A DNA stretch of 64,000 nucleotides from Chondrus crispus (Eukaryota > Rhodophyta > Florideophyceae > Gigartinales > Gigartinaceae). Each line of letters opens with the position of its first letter. Positions within the stretch are counted from its first letter, which is position 1. Positions 45,201 to 54,998 of this stretch are shown piece by piece. Below the pieces are notes generated by a model, which was not told the DNA's origin, made no database searches, and was given only the letters and a program-made list of their open reading frames with translations. The DNA lies in contig NW_005179313.1 in NCBI RefSeq assembly GCF_000350225.1, forward strand, positions 1 to 64,000, given 5' to 3'. Made by a program: the position numbers and the translations under genes.

Positions 45201-45751
45201 ACTCGACTATCCAGAAGGCCTACGGAAGCCTTCGGCGAAGGCAAGCTCGCGATAAACGCGACTTCGACAAGCGTATTCGGCGCATCAACTCGCGCCTCAA
45301 GGCAGGTGAATACGTATATCTGAACCCCATCGATGGGGGGAAGACATCAAACAAGCCGGCCTCCCTGGCCGTCGGACCGTACCGAGTTCTGGCGAACGAC
45401 CAGCGCACCATCACGATCGATCGTGATGGAGTTACCGAGCGCGTCTCGGCAGACCGCTGCGTCTACGCACCCCCGCCGGCGAACGCGCCAAGGGCTAGCA
45501 CGACTACCCCCGAAGACCTTGCCGACAAGATCAACGAAGGCACACAGTATGCCGTCGAACGGCTACTCAAGCATCGCGTCATGGAGGATGGAACTATGGA
45601 GTTCCTCATTAAATGGGCAGACTACGACCAACCCACCTGGACATCGCGTACACATGTCCCCGAGGAGCTAATGTCACGCTACGCCAAAAGACTCCGGACA
45701 CGTACAGGTAGAGACCTCCTCTCTGAACTGAACGCGGACGTTCAGCCTTGA
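42238..45751 (+). pseudogene. pol: Element A Pol: RT, RNase H, integrase, chromodomain (one frameshift)
   Basis: The RT frame (within 41955-43628) has VIEPASTEWASPVVLVPKKDG, LRMPFGLKGAPA and YLDDVIVFSRT (43079). Near 43483 one base is missing in atcccccgccg and the frame moves to 43526-45751. This carries RNase H (MDTDASAYQLG), the integrase zinc region (HNPAIEGHPG ... CRTC), the core Asp-Asp-Glu (LAIDFLGPLP, LLSDNGPQCN, NGQVEQYN) and a C-terminal chromodomain (TQYAVERLLKHR ... FLIKWADYDQPTW). It ends DVQP then TGA (45749-45751). The last codons recur just before the 3' LTR. Confidence 0.9.
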
Positions 45752-45753
45752 GG
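45733..45753 (+). repeat. Direct repeat at pol end, copy 1
   Basis: Starts cgcggacgttcagccttg and includes the pol stop; identical over 21 bp to 51646-51666. With the preceding bases it holds the inverted repeat ctgaacg / cgttcag. Confidence 0.95.
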
Positions 45754-48700
45754 AGGGGGCCCTCAACCGCCCTGTCGCCGTTTGAAATCAAACAGCACGA
45801 GCAAACCGAAAGGAAACCCACGGTTGTGCAGCGGCCCTCATCGGAGGGACACCGCAGAAGACAAAGCCGGATGTCAAGACGTATTGACGAACAAGGCAAA
45901 TTACGAGAGAACGCGACTATGCCCAAAACGTAGGGACCACCGAAGCCGACAGGCTGCGGGAGAGAAGACACCACATGCGACAAGAGGGTAGAAATGAGAA
46001 AGGAAGGACACAGGTTCCTCCAAAGGAGGGGCGACCCTCGCCCGACACTAGCTCGCTCACGCAACCGTTCGCAGACAGGGGATCCAAATCCCTTATCACT
46101 CCAGGAACGCCTCCATGAGATATGCTCGCCACCGAAAAACCCGTAGCGGACGTCAACAGGCCACAGGAGACCCACAGTTAATATACCGCCCTCAATACGC
46201 CGCGGGGAAGTTATCCCGGCGATAAAAGGGACCCGTGTACCGTCGCTAGGGTCGGTGCCCCAAGGAGCGCGCGTAATGCGCGAACAGAGACTCCACGAGG
46301 GAAGTGGAGTTGATCATACCACGCGCCAAGACGGTAGACGAAGAGCGGACAAGCGAGAGCGATCAGAGGGGACAGACACCGACACCTGCGCATGGACGCG
46401 AGACACTGCGAACCCACCGCTGACGCATGCCCCATACTGTACTGAGGAAAAATAGGGGGAATGAGAACGCCGCACACGAGCGTCGCCGGAGACGCGCGGG
46501 ACGCGCCATGCACTGGCGTCATCCCCAAATCACAACCGCCACCACCCCCTGAAATTATTTGAGAGAATTAAGCGGAGAAAATACACCCGCGCGGGCATAG
46601 AATGTACGAGTACTGTACGCCATACGGCAGGCAACAAGGACACCGGACGACGCTGCCCAGGAGTACAAGGAACAAACGCCCTGGAAGTGCAAACGTCCGC
46701 CCCCCCTCCCCCTGGCCGAAGAGCTATTCGGGCGTGAGATCGGGAGCACGCCCGCACGGAGCGGGTGCCTCGGAACCATGGCGCGCGACCGCCAAGCCGT
46801 CCAAACGGCTCTTCCCTCTCTGAAACTCTGCCCCAAAGACGTAGGGCGCCGGGGTACGCCAACCCACGACTGTCGTCGCTACTAACGACTCCGCTGCGAC
46901 GCACGCGTTATCATCGATTTTTCGCGCACACGGGTGCCTGGTCGCGTTCGGCACGACGGGCCGAGAAGCAAGACCTGAGGCGGAGCCTCGTCGAGAGGAA
47001 AGAGACACTCCGCCTCCCGCGCACGGAATTGCCGGCGCGTCGCGAACAGCGCCGCAAGAAGTGTGGACGGACACGCTGAAGACTACGCCGAGCCCGGGCA
47101 CCGGCCTGGAGACCGTTACTTCGGAGGGGAGGGAACGCACCTACTCGACGAACAGTATGTCGTGGGGAGGGGGACGCCTCGAATAGCGTCCTGCCGAGGG
47201 ACACGGCTCGCCGCTTCAGAGTGGCGAGCCAAGTACACGACGTAGGAAGAGGAATGCCGCAGACGGCAATAACGAGCCGGGGCATAGCGTCCAAGGAACG
47301 GCTTAGCATCCGGAAAGAGGCTACCGCAACGCGACGTGTTACAAACTGCATGATCCTCACCCTAGCGAACTCTCTGTCCGGCATCGTACGAGCGCTGAAG
47401 GTCGTCCCAGACAACGTCCTCATTCGGGTCCGCAAGCTCGCGTGACGAACGCAAGAGCGAAACGGGAGTGTTGCAGGAACGACTTCACTCGTCCCTGATC
47501 GCTTTTCCCGATTGCACGCGCCCTTCACTCATTCCCGCTGCGTCGAAATCGCGCTTAACAGATCGCCGGGGAGGGATGACCCCGCGTTGGCACGGCCCCA
47601 CCGCACTTCCAAGGGGCGCGTGGTGAGCGACGGCGAGCACCCTCACAGCCGATCTCTGGGGCGAGGGGGCCGTTAATGTCGAACGACGAACGAACGCCTC
47701 GGCATACGCTTCGGGGATCTCTACTGTAACGAAGACCCCAAGACGAAAGGGACAACCTCCCACGATACGGGAGAAGTAATCATCACGGGAGATTACAAAA
47801 AGTGCAAAGGGCCTGGAGAACGAAACCCCCAGGTTACCCCCGAGGTCAGCTTATATCCGCGGGTCGCGGTTCAAACAAACCGCCACCGCCCGAACCTAAA
47901 AAGGAAGAAAAATTGGGAGAGTGTGAAATTACACTGAAGACAATGCACGTGCATGACGTGCAGGCGCGCGCGTTGTGTAAGACGCGCAAGGGACGCCCAG
48001 ACTGCGCTGCTTATCGAAGGTACAGAGTGTACCAGCCGACTGGTACACGCGGTCCGCAGTCACCCCCTGCGACTCCATCTGCCGGCCGGAATTAGACCGA
48101 CGCCCTCACTATAGGGCATTCGGGACGCAAGGGGACGGCAAGACCCCAACAAGACGGACGCTGCGGGGAACAACACCCGACCGGCAACAGAACGACGCGT
48201 AAGATACATAGGGAAATAGGGCCGTCGAACTCCTCGCGCGCCGAACACTGCCAGGAGAACAGGGGTAATATGGAGGACCGACGTCGGCCTCCAGCGACTA
48301 CCTCCGCTGAGTGCGGCGACCGGAGACGGGCGCCCCATGACCCCATCGTACCGGCGTAGGATGCCGGCTGAAGGACCAGTTGACCCCTCCGCCGAGTAGA
48401 ACAGTACCGACCCGTATCGAACGACGTAGCCGAAAGCGACATAGAGAAAAGATTGCAGGCAGCGGCATGTCACCACGACGCGGGAGCCCCCACCAAACGC
48501 GGGGAAAGAACCGAACCCTTCCCGAAGATACACCCGAGGTGAGAGTGAGGTCCCCGAGTCGGCAGCAGTGGCGAGCCAAGGGAGGTGGAAATGCCGGACC
48601 CCGCCGCACGAATTGGCGACGGGTGGCCTACGGTCGAGGCCAGCGGATGCCCGTACACGCTAGAGCAAGTGACGCTTCGGGACGAGCAGTCGACGAATGA

Positions 48701-49146
48701 CCGCTCGGCGAAGGTCACGAAGAGAGCCGACCTCGAGGAATGATTGGAGTTCCGTATGAATTAGTACGACGGATAACGAATTGGGGCGAGAGAAAAGGAG
48801 AGACTACGTCGGTGACTACCACGGTGCTGGGGGAATTGGATCTCACCCGAAACGAGGGATTCGACCCGTTACGAACCTCAGTAACAGGGAAACCGGGAAT
48901 AGGTTGGCGCGGCCATCGTCTAAACTCCCCCACGACCGAATGTCAAGCGAAATGGATACCCCACGCGAGGTCACTCTCCGATTCGAGGCGGAAAGTCTTC
49001 CTCCCTCTTGACCCACCTCGAGGTGGGACCCGGAAAAGAGTATCGGCGCACGGCGAAAGGGAGAGGATGGCAAGCGAGGGAACCACAACAGAAAGGGGAC
49101 TGGCTTTATGCGGATGGAAGGTCAAGGTGACGTGACGCCCGTGATC
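45754..49146 (+). other. Element A post-pol spacer
   Basis: 3.4 kb, purine-rich on the element strand, with only short, overlapping ORFs. No motif recognised. It could be a long untranslated region, or hold the terminator and leader of the antisense gene. Confidence 0.5.
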
Positions 49147-51615
49147 TCAACGGCTCGAGCCGTTGGGTGCCGCTGTAGGACCCGATCCATAGAGACCCGG
49201 AGGGCAATAACTTGGGTGCCGGGGCAACCCCGAGCCCAGCCCCTCGAGAGGAGGCATGGCCACTTCGTCGTGACGCGTCCAGCGCGGCTCGCCGCCCTCG
49301 AGAGTCGCAGCGCTCTCTACCACCGGGGCTTCCCGCCCCAGATCTTCGTAAGGATCTCGCAAGGCCGGGCGCGAAGTGGACGGAGGGGCCACCCGGGGAG
49401 CACGAAGTGCGTCCCGCTCAGCCCGGTACCGGTCCTGATCGGCGGTCGTCCGCTCGAGTACGCCGGTCTGCGTAGCCATTGCCTCGCGCACCCTCGATAA
49501 CTCGCGGCGCACGTGGCAGAGTTCGGACATGTGCGAGTCGCGCTGCGCGGCGATGCCCCGGGCCTCGTCGCCCCGCGCCAAGTACCAGCTGGCAAGGGTG
49601 CTCATCAGCCTTTCCGCTGGCCACGAACGATCGCTCGCGTCCCCGAGGGCGCGATGTAAGATTGGTATGTCATAGATATCCGCCCGCTCGATCGTCAGGC
49701 GACGTAGCGCTTCCCCGCTCGGGACGGCACGGGTCGAGACCGAGTTAAAAGGAGGCACTAGGGGAACCTGAGGGCTCGCCGGTCGGCGGTGGTTGCCCAC
49801 GGGCATCGACAGTCCGGATGGCGGGTTCGTACCCGCAAAAGGGAAAGTCGGGGGCTCCCCGTCTAGATCGCGGTAACGTTTTTTTCGAGCCAGTCGTGAG
49901 GCCGAGCCGACTCCGCCTCCCGACGGCCTAGTGGAGGGTGGCGCAACGGTAGGCCGCGCCATGAAGGCGTCGGATCGATGGTCATAGGCCAGAAATGAGG
50001 ACTGTACGCCAGTGGTGAAATCCGTCCAGTGACGGAGGTGACGGGGCCCCGCATCACAGGCTCGATGCATCAGCTCGAGGGCGAAGGCGTACGTCCAAGG
50101 TACATGTAGGGAACTCCGCTCGAGCGGGTGTAGGGGGACATTGGGAAGGTCCCACGCTACCCTCCCCAGGTGGGCTAATACGCTGATGGGCTGGACGAAC
50201 ACCCCGCCATGGATCGATACTTCGTTCATGAAAGCGTTGCCGAGTGCCCATGCCCATTCCCTGTCCACGCTGTACATCAGGGCGGCGTGTGCCGGGTGCG
50301 TCGGATCAGTACACGCCACCTCAAAGTGTTTTAAGACGTACGGAAGTAGGGGATGCACTCCCAACGAGGGAAATGACTCCCCTACCACGGTGGGGAGTAA
50401 CGGAAAATCGCTTGGAAAGAGACCGTCCTCGAAGACGGCCGACCGGAAGACGCGGCCGTCCGCTTGTCCGGAGTGCCTATAGGCTGCCCAATCGTGGGGA
50501 GCAATGGCCACGCGGTGTAGCCTCATAAGCGAACAAGCTGACTTCTGCAAGGCGACGCGTGTTTTTGAGTAGGCGAAGGGACGGGGGCTTACGTACAGTC
50601 CCGCGACCATGGACAGGACGAAATCACGAGAGGGCGACGACCCACGGTTAATAAGGTAATCCGCCATTCGATCAACGTACTCTACCTCGGCCAAGCTATA
50701 AGCAAAGGTGCGATCGCCGACGATCGCAGTAGGGATCTGGTAGGCCGCCCCGTCCCCCTCCGTGAGGAGACGCCCCAACACGAGGGAGGCTTCCTCCCCC
50801 CGACCCGCCTCATAGACCTTGCGTACACGTAGCAAGTCCGGGCGGAGGGTCTCACGCGCTAGCAGTTCCACGACGGTAACCCCAGAGCGGGCATAACGAC
50901 ACCAGGTGAACTTCAGGCGGTCGAGAGGGAGCGGCGTCGATCGTTCAAGTGGGACCCCGACCCACTCTGACGGGGTGCCACCCGAGCCTTCGCCGGGCCG
51001 TACAGTACGAAGCGGCGGCGGCGACTGCACTCCCACCGACCCCTGACGCAGCAAGCCGGCTCGCTGCGTCACTGGTTCGTCGACAGAAGGCGACAACGAG
51101 ATGGCAGGTCGACTGCATGAGGCGGGAACGATCTCGACGGACGACGTCGACTCACGGGAGCCGCAAACCCTCTGGAACGGCTGATCTGTGGACCACGGGC
51201 GCACGACCGCGCCGGGTTGCCTCGTGATACGCCCCTCTGGGGGCACGAAGCCAGCGACGGTCGGCCGGCAGGGACCAGGGGCCCTAGAGGGAGGCGGCGA
51301 GGAGCACGGAGGCTCCGGTACGCCGGCAACGGGGGCGGAGGTAGGACCTTCGATGGAGGTCGGCATACCGACCCGGAAGGCGAGACACCCCACGAACAGG
51401 GGGACAACCACAGTGGTGTGGCGAGAATGGCCAGGGCCAGACAGAAAGGAACGAGAAGCCCCCACTCGCTCCCTTGCGAGGGGGCGGCGAGGGAGAGAGC
51501 AGTGCAGGGAGAGCGCGGCCGCGTGGATGGCGGAGAGGTGGAATTCGCGCGATGAGGGAGACGGGTCAGGTGGAATCCTGGTCAAGTCTAGGACTACAAG
51601 GGGGGGATCCGACAT
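49147..51615 (-). CDS. Antisense ORF of element A (822 residues, unknown function)
   Basis: An uninterrupted 822-codon frame opposite to gag-pol, starting 62 bp from the 3' LTR. The N-terminal 230 residues are Pro/Ser/Arg-rich. About 230-560 looks globular, with many hydrophobic and aromatic residues (LKFTWCRYARSGVTVVELL, YSLAEVEYVDRMADYLIN, HVPWTYAFALELMHRA). A basic patch RLARKKRYRD follows at about 590, and a likely coiled coil at about 690-740 (ELCHVRRELSRVREAMATQ). No enzyme motif recognised. Antisense extra ORFs between pol and 3' LTR are known in some plant gypsy elements, function mostly unknown. An intact frame while gag and pol are broken suggests a recent acquisition, or a product still under selection. 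A promoter could lie in antisense orientation in the LTR. Confidence 0.65.
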   Translation of the reverse strand: MSDPPLVVLDLTRIPPDPSPSSREFHLSAIHAAALSLHCSLPRRPLARERVGASRSFLSGPGHSRHTTVVVPLFVGCLAFRVGMPTSIEGPTSAPVAGVPEPPCSSPPPSRAPGPCRPTVAGFVPPEGRITRQPGAVVRPWSTDQPFQRVCGSRESTSSVEIVPASCSRPAISLSPSVDEPVTQRAGLLRQGSVGVQSPPPLRTVRPGEGSGGTPSEWVGVPLERSTPLPLDRLKFTWCRYARSGVTVVELLARETLRPDLLRVRKVYEAGRGEEASLVLGRLLTEGDGAAYQIPTAIVGDRTFAYSLAEVEYVDRMADYLINRGSSPSRDFVLSMVAGLYVSPRPFAYSKTRVALQKSACSLMRLHRVAIAPHDWAAYRHSGQADGRVFRSAVFEDGLFPSDFPLLPTVVGESFPSLGVHPLLPYVLKHFEVACTDPTHPAHAALMYSVDREWAWALGNAFMNEVSIHGGVFVQPISVLAHLGRVAWDLPNVPLHPLERSSLHVPWTYAFALELMHRACDAGPRHLRHWTDFTTGVQSSFLAYDHRSDAFMARPTVAPPSTRPSGGGVGSASRLARKKRYRDLDGEPPTFPFAGTNPPSGLSMPVGNHRRPASPQVPLVPPFNSVSTRAVPSGEALRRLTIERADIYDIPILHRALGDASDRSWPAERLMSTLASWYLARGDEARGIAAQRDSHMSELCHVRRELSRVREAMATQTGVLERTTADQDRYRAERDALRAPRVAPPSTSRPALRDPYEDLGREAPVVESAATLEGGEPRWTRHDEVAMPPLEGLGSGLPRHPSYCPPGLYGSGPTAAPNGSSR

Positions 51616-51645
51616 GGTCGCCTCTACAAGCCCGAGAGCACTGAC

Positions 51646-51677
51646 CGCGGACGTTCAGCCTTGAGGGGGGGGGGCGG
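51646..51677 (+). promoter_or_regulatory. Copy 2 of the pol-end repeat and polypurine tract of element A
   Basis: 21 bp identical to 45733-45753, running into ttgagggggggggggcgg, which ends at the 3' LTR. The G tract is the likely plus-strand primer. Copy 1 has its own shorter purine tract (gaggaggggg). Confidence 0.88.
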
Positions 51678-52376
51678 TGTAGTATAACCCCCCCTGGGGG
51701 TTTAAATTAGATTAGATCAAGAACTAGATCAGCTACTGTAGAGCGTCGAGCTCTACAGTACCACCGCTCGTGTCCACGTGTACACCACGGGGACAAGGGA
51801 CATGCGCATACACGTGCACACGTGTACAGTGCGCGAACGAAGCGCGCACGCACCACGGGTGATACGTGTACTGTCAGCCTCGACATAGCTGACAGTATTA
51901 CAGTGCAGGCCGACCTGCATTACAGTAGCCCACTACAGTACCTCGGTACTGTCGTGTTATGATAGAGTGTTTTGTATATTAAATATGGAGCGGACCGACG
52001 GCGGCGGAGGGGGACAAGCACGGGCTTGTCCTCAACCGACCGCCAAGGTCAGTCCACCCAGCTTATTCTAAACGTCGCCTTCGCTCTTCGCGCGCGTTTA
52101 GTCGAAGCCGAGCCGGAGTGGACGCGCAGCACGCGAGCGAGCACGGAACCGCCTCCGCCCGTCAGCACTGGTACGTCACCCAGTGCTGCTCCGGGGCGTC
52201 GAGGCGTCGATCCGCTCGTGCGTGCGCGCGTCCCTGCTCGCTCCCGCTCTATCACCGCTACCCGGGCCCGAGCCCGGTTCCGTAGCTGGTTGGCCCGCTT
52301 CACCCCTTCTCCGATCCGGGGTCTACAGGTCGAACTGCGCATACACCTCCAGTCGTCTGGGGGTGTTTATGCTACA
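51678..52376 (+). repeat. Element A 3' LTR
   Basis: 699 bp, same ends and motifs as 37686-38385, followed by gacat (52377-52381). Confidence 0.96.
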
Positions 52377-52381
52377 GACAT

Positions 52382-52711
52382 GGCTCTGTGAGATTGCGCG
52401 CGTTTTGAACGGCTGAGCTTTTCGGAAGGCGGCGTAGCTACCTCTGAATTACGGGTGTTGAATGTTGAAGTATGGGTCTGATCTGGATTTTCCAGTATTG
52501 ATTCGATCTGGTCTGAGCAGAAACTGACAACGTACGCCCAGATTAGTACCCGTGATCACTGTAGATCGAAATATCGAGCGACGCCAACTGAGTAAGATAT
52601 TTTACGGGAGCATGCATCAACCAAAATGCTTTGTAAACGCAAATGTCGGGCTGCCCAGCCATATAAAGAAGTTATGTCTCTCAGTGACTTTACGGGTGCC
52701 GTTGCGTCCAC
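52382..52711. other. Flank right of element A, no gene seen
   Basis: Continues the sequence interrupted at 37681. It would hold the upstream region of the minus-strand pseudogene. No clear promoter. Confidence 0.4.
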
Positions 52712-52771
52712 CACCAGGAATTTAAGATTTGATGTCACCTATAGGTGACATCAAATCTTAAATTCGTGGTG
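52712..52771. repeat. Palindrome 1 (60 bp, one mismatched pair)
   Basis: Symmetric about 52741/52742 (cacctataggtg at the centre). The inner 48 bp pair perfectly, with one mismatch (52717/52766) and five more paired bases outside it. Confidence 0.95.
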
Positions 52772-52815
52772 TAAAGTAGGAATGCCGTCTATAGACGGCA
52801 TTCCTCCTTTACACC
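52768..52815. repeat. Palindrome 2 (48 bp, one mismatched pair)
   Basis: Symmetric about 52791/52792 (gtctatagac centre); a single mismatch at 52777/52806. It shares its first four bases (ggtg) with the end of palindrome 1. Confidence 0.95.
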
Positions 52816-54031
52816 TGTCTCATCTTTCCGCGATAATGTTAAAAGGATTTCCACCAATTTCCTTTTCCACATGTATTAACGTAATTGTGTTTCGGCTCAG
52901 CGATGCATCAACTCCCTGCTATAATATTCAAGACTTCTAACCGTCATCCATTTACCGCAACAATGTCACCCCGCTATGGATTGCGATGCTAATATTTCCC
53001 ACGGTTTGCCAAATATGTGTTGTTATTTTCACATCCGAATACCGTGTACCTATGAATGGACACCCCAATCAGCCAGTCCAGCCTTGCTTTTTACAGCATT
53101 AGCAGGTGGAACTTGCGCATTCCACAACTGTTTAGTTTGTCGTTCTAAACCAGCCAACTTACCTTTACGCAAAATTTCTAATGGATTTCCCATTTGAGCT
53201 AAAAATTCATCTAAAACGACAAAACCAGAGTGTGAAAATAATGCAATATTTTCTCAGTCTTCAGAAATGTTAGGATTCATAGCAATTTTGCTTTGGGTGT
53301 TACAATAACATCTGGCAAGAATTTGTCATTACACTCATCATCCCCTTACTTGGCATGGCGGTGACATCAATGACTGAGCACTTTGCGTTTGATCCTCGTC
53401 TGCCCCATCAACAAACTGTGCACGGGGCCATTGAGGCTGCATGGCGATATGATTACTGCAACCTTTACGATGGCTACCCCCGTGCTCCAGATCATGCCAA
53501 ACATGGAATGCCTCGACCTCCACCTACTCATTTTGGTCCAGCTCTGAAAGTATTGCCGTTCCCGATTTTAGGAAATTCCCAACGCAGGACTTGCCCTGTG
53601 CCCTGTTCGCTTTTTGAGCGCAGAAAAGTTATAGGTATCTTATTGCCCTCGGCTTTGAAATGCATGCCCAAAAGATATTCACAAACATTTGATCGCTCAT
53701 CGCAATGCAAACGAAAACGTTGAAACTCTGCTGCAGCTAGAAACCGACGAATCAGACATCAATATCCATTTCTGTGCGGTACAATGAATACAAATGGGGA
53801 TACCTATTTCTTGAACGCCTCACAAACATTTTAAAAAAAGTACTTTTCGTTGGAGTCTCAGAACAAAATCGGCGCTGAATTAGAAGTCTTAATGCCGTGT
53901 ATCCGCACATATTCACCAATGAAGGATCCGCCAAGAGAAATCCGAGCAGCACTTGGCAGCTGCCAACACCTTGAACAGGTAAGCAACACCGAAAAGTGTA
54001 CCCAAATGTTGAACGCCACGGCACATATAAT
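52816..54031 (-). other. AT-rich island with fragmentary coding-like frames
   Basis: Much richer in A/T than the flanking elements. Around 53060-53290 the minus strand reads MNPNISED, TGA, then ENIALFSHSGFVVLDEF and KLAGLERQTKQLWNAQ, ending at TAG. Composition and codon choice (tta, aaa, gaa) look bacterial or organellar. Other pieces at 53338-53710 and 53752-54060 are not recognised. I cannot name a gene. Confidence 0.35.
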
Positions 54032-54668
54032 TGTGGTATAACTACCTTCGTCCCAATCACTCGGAAACGAGGGGGGTTAGAGGTAAGAAAGCGCGCGCCG
54101 CTGGGTAACCTACGCGCAAACGCAGACCGTACGGATGGACTAAAGAGGGAAGGCTCACGTGGCCGGTGACGTGCAGCCGGTCGGTAGTGTTAGATCCGGA
54201 CGGCCGGTCACGGGTTAGAAGCCTGAGACTAAAAGGGAAACCGGAACGGGATAGCAATTAGCCGTAAAGGGAGGGGAGGCGAGTCTGCCTCCCGTTTACT
54301 GGAACGGGGCAGGTGCCCCCGGTCTTAACCCTTAAGTCGGACTCCAGGACACCTGTCCCGCTACAGTAGCTGTTACTTACTGTATACCAGCTACTGTGCT
54401 AAATTGGCTAATTTGTGCCATTAACTACTAATTACTAGTTAACCACCGTACGGATTATACACGTGTGCCCGTGACCACGATCCCGGCTAACGATTGTGCC
54501 ACGTGTTACCCGTGGCCACGCCCGCTGTTACCGGCTGTCCCACGTCGGACCCATGGGGTACTACTGTGCACGGCGGCGGGCGCGTGTACGCCTGCTCGCT
54601 ACAGTAGCACCAGCCCTCCCGCGCGGTTATCATCTCGCCGGGGGGTTTTGGTACGGAATTGTACTACA
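54032..54668 (-). repeat. LTR of element C (B-family relative, minus strand)
   Basis: Begins tgtggtataactacc (inverse of the B LTR end) and ends gtactaca, followed by gacccccttcctt, the inverse of the B polypurine tract, so this is the 3' LTR of a minus-strand element. At 637 bp it is longer than the B LTRs and diverged, mainly at 54440-54650. Confidence 0.9.
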
Positions 54669-54998
54669 GACCCCCTTCCTTACTTCGCGACACGTCCCTG
54701 TCGCGGCCGATATCTGCAATGACCGGCTTGCAGGGAGCGCCCACCGTACGGAAAAGCCCGCGCCGACAGCGGGAACGCGGTCAGACTGCGGTCGACTCCA
54801 TGGGGGAGCCTACAGAGTTTTTGGTATTCAACCGTGCCGGTTCCTCCGGTGCGGTGGCGGGTTTCCTTACGCTTCCCTTGTCCCTCCACTACGAACCCCC
54901 AAACTCACCCCACAGCACACCCCACGACTCACTCCACAACCACCACTATCCACGCCCTTCCTCGCGCTTCTTCCCTTCTCTTTCTTCCTACCAACCCG

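Larger units (their letters stand above)
37686..52376 (+). mobile_element. Ty3/gypsy chromodomain element A with post-pol cargo and antisense ORF
   Basis: A 14.7-kb element with 700- and 699-bp LTRs and a perfect gacat duplication. Order: LTR, primer-binding site, gag, protease, RT-RNase H-integrase-chromodomain, 5.9-kb extra segment with an antisense ORF, polypurine tract, LTR. I count about a dozen LTR differences (under 2%), mostly transitions, so it is older than B but not ancient. At least two frameshifts in gag and pol make this copy non-autonomous, while the antisense ORF stays open. Confidence 0.95.

Noticed and set aside
45755-49146. Many ORFs of 60-205 codons in the post-pol spacer
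   Set aside because: Overlapping in all frames, no motif and no match to A' in the same frame.
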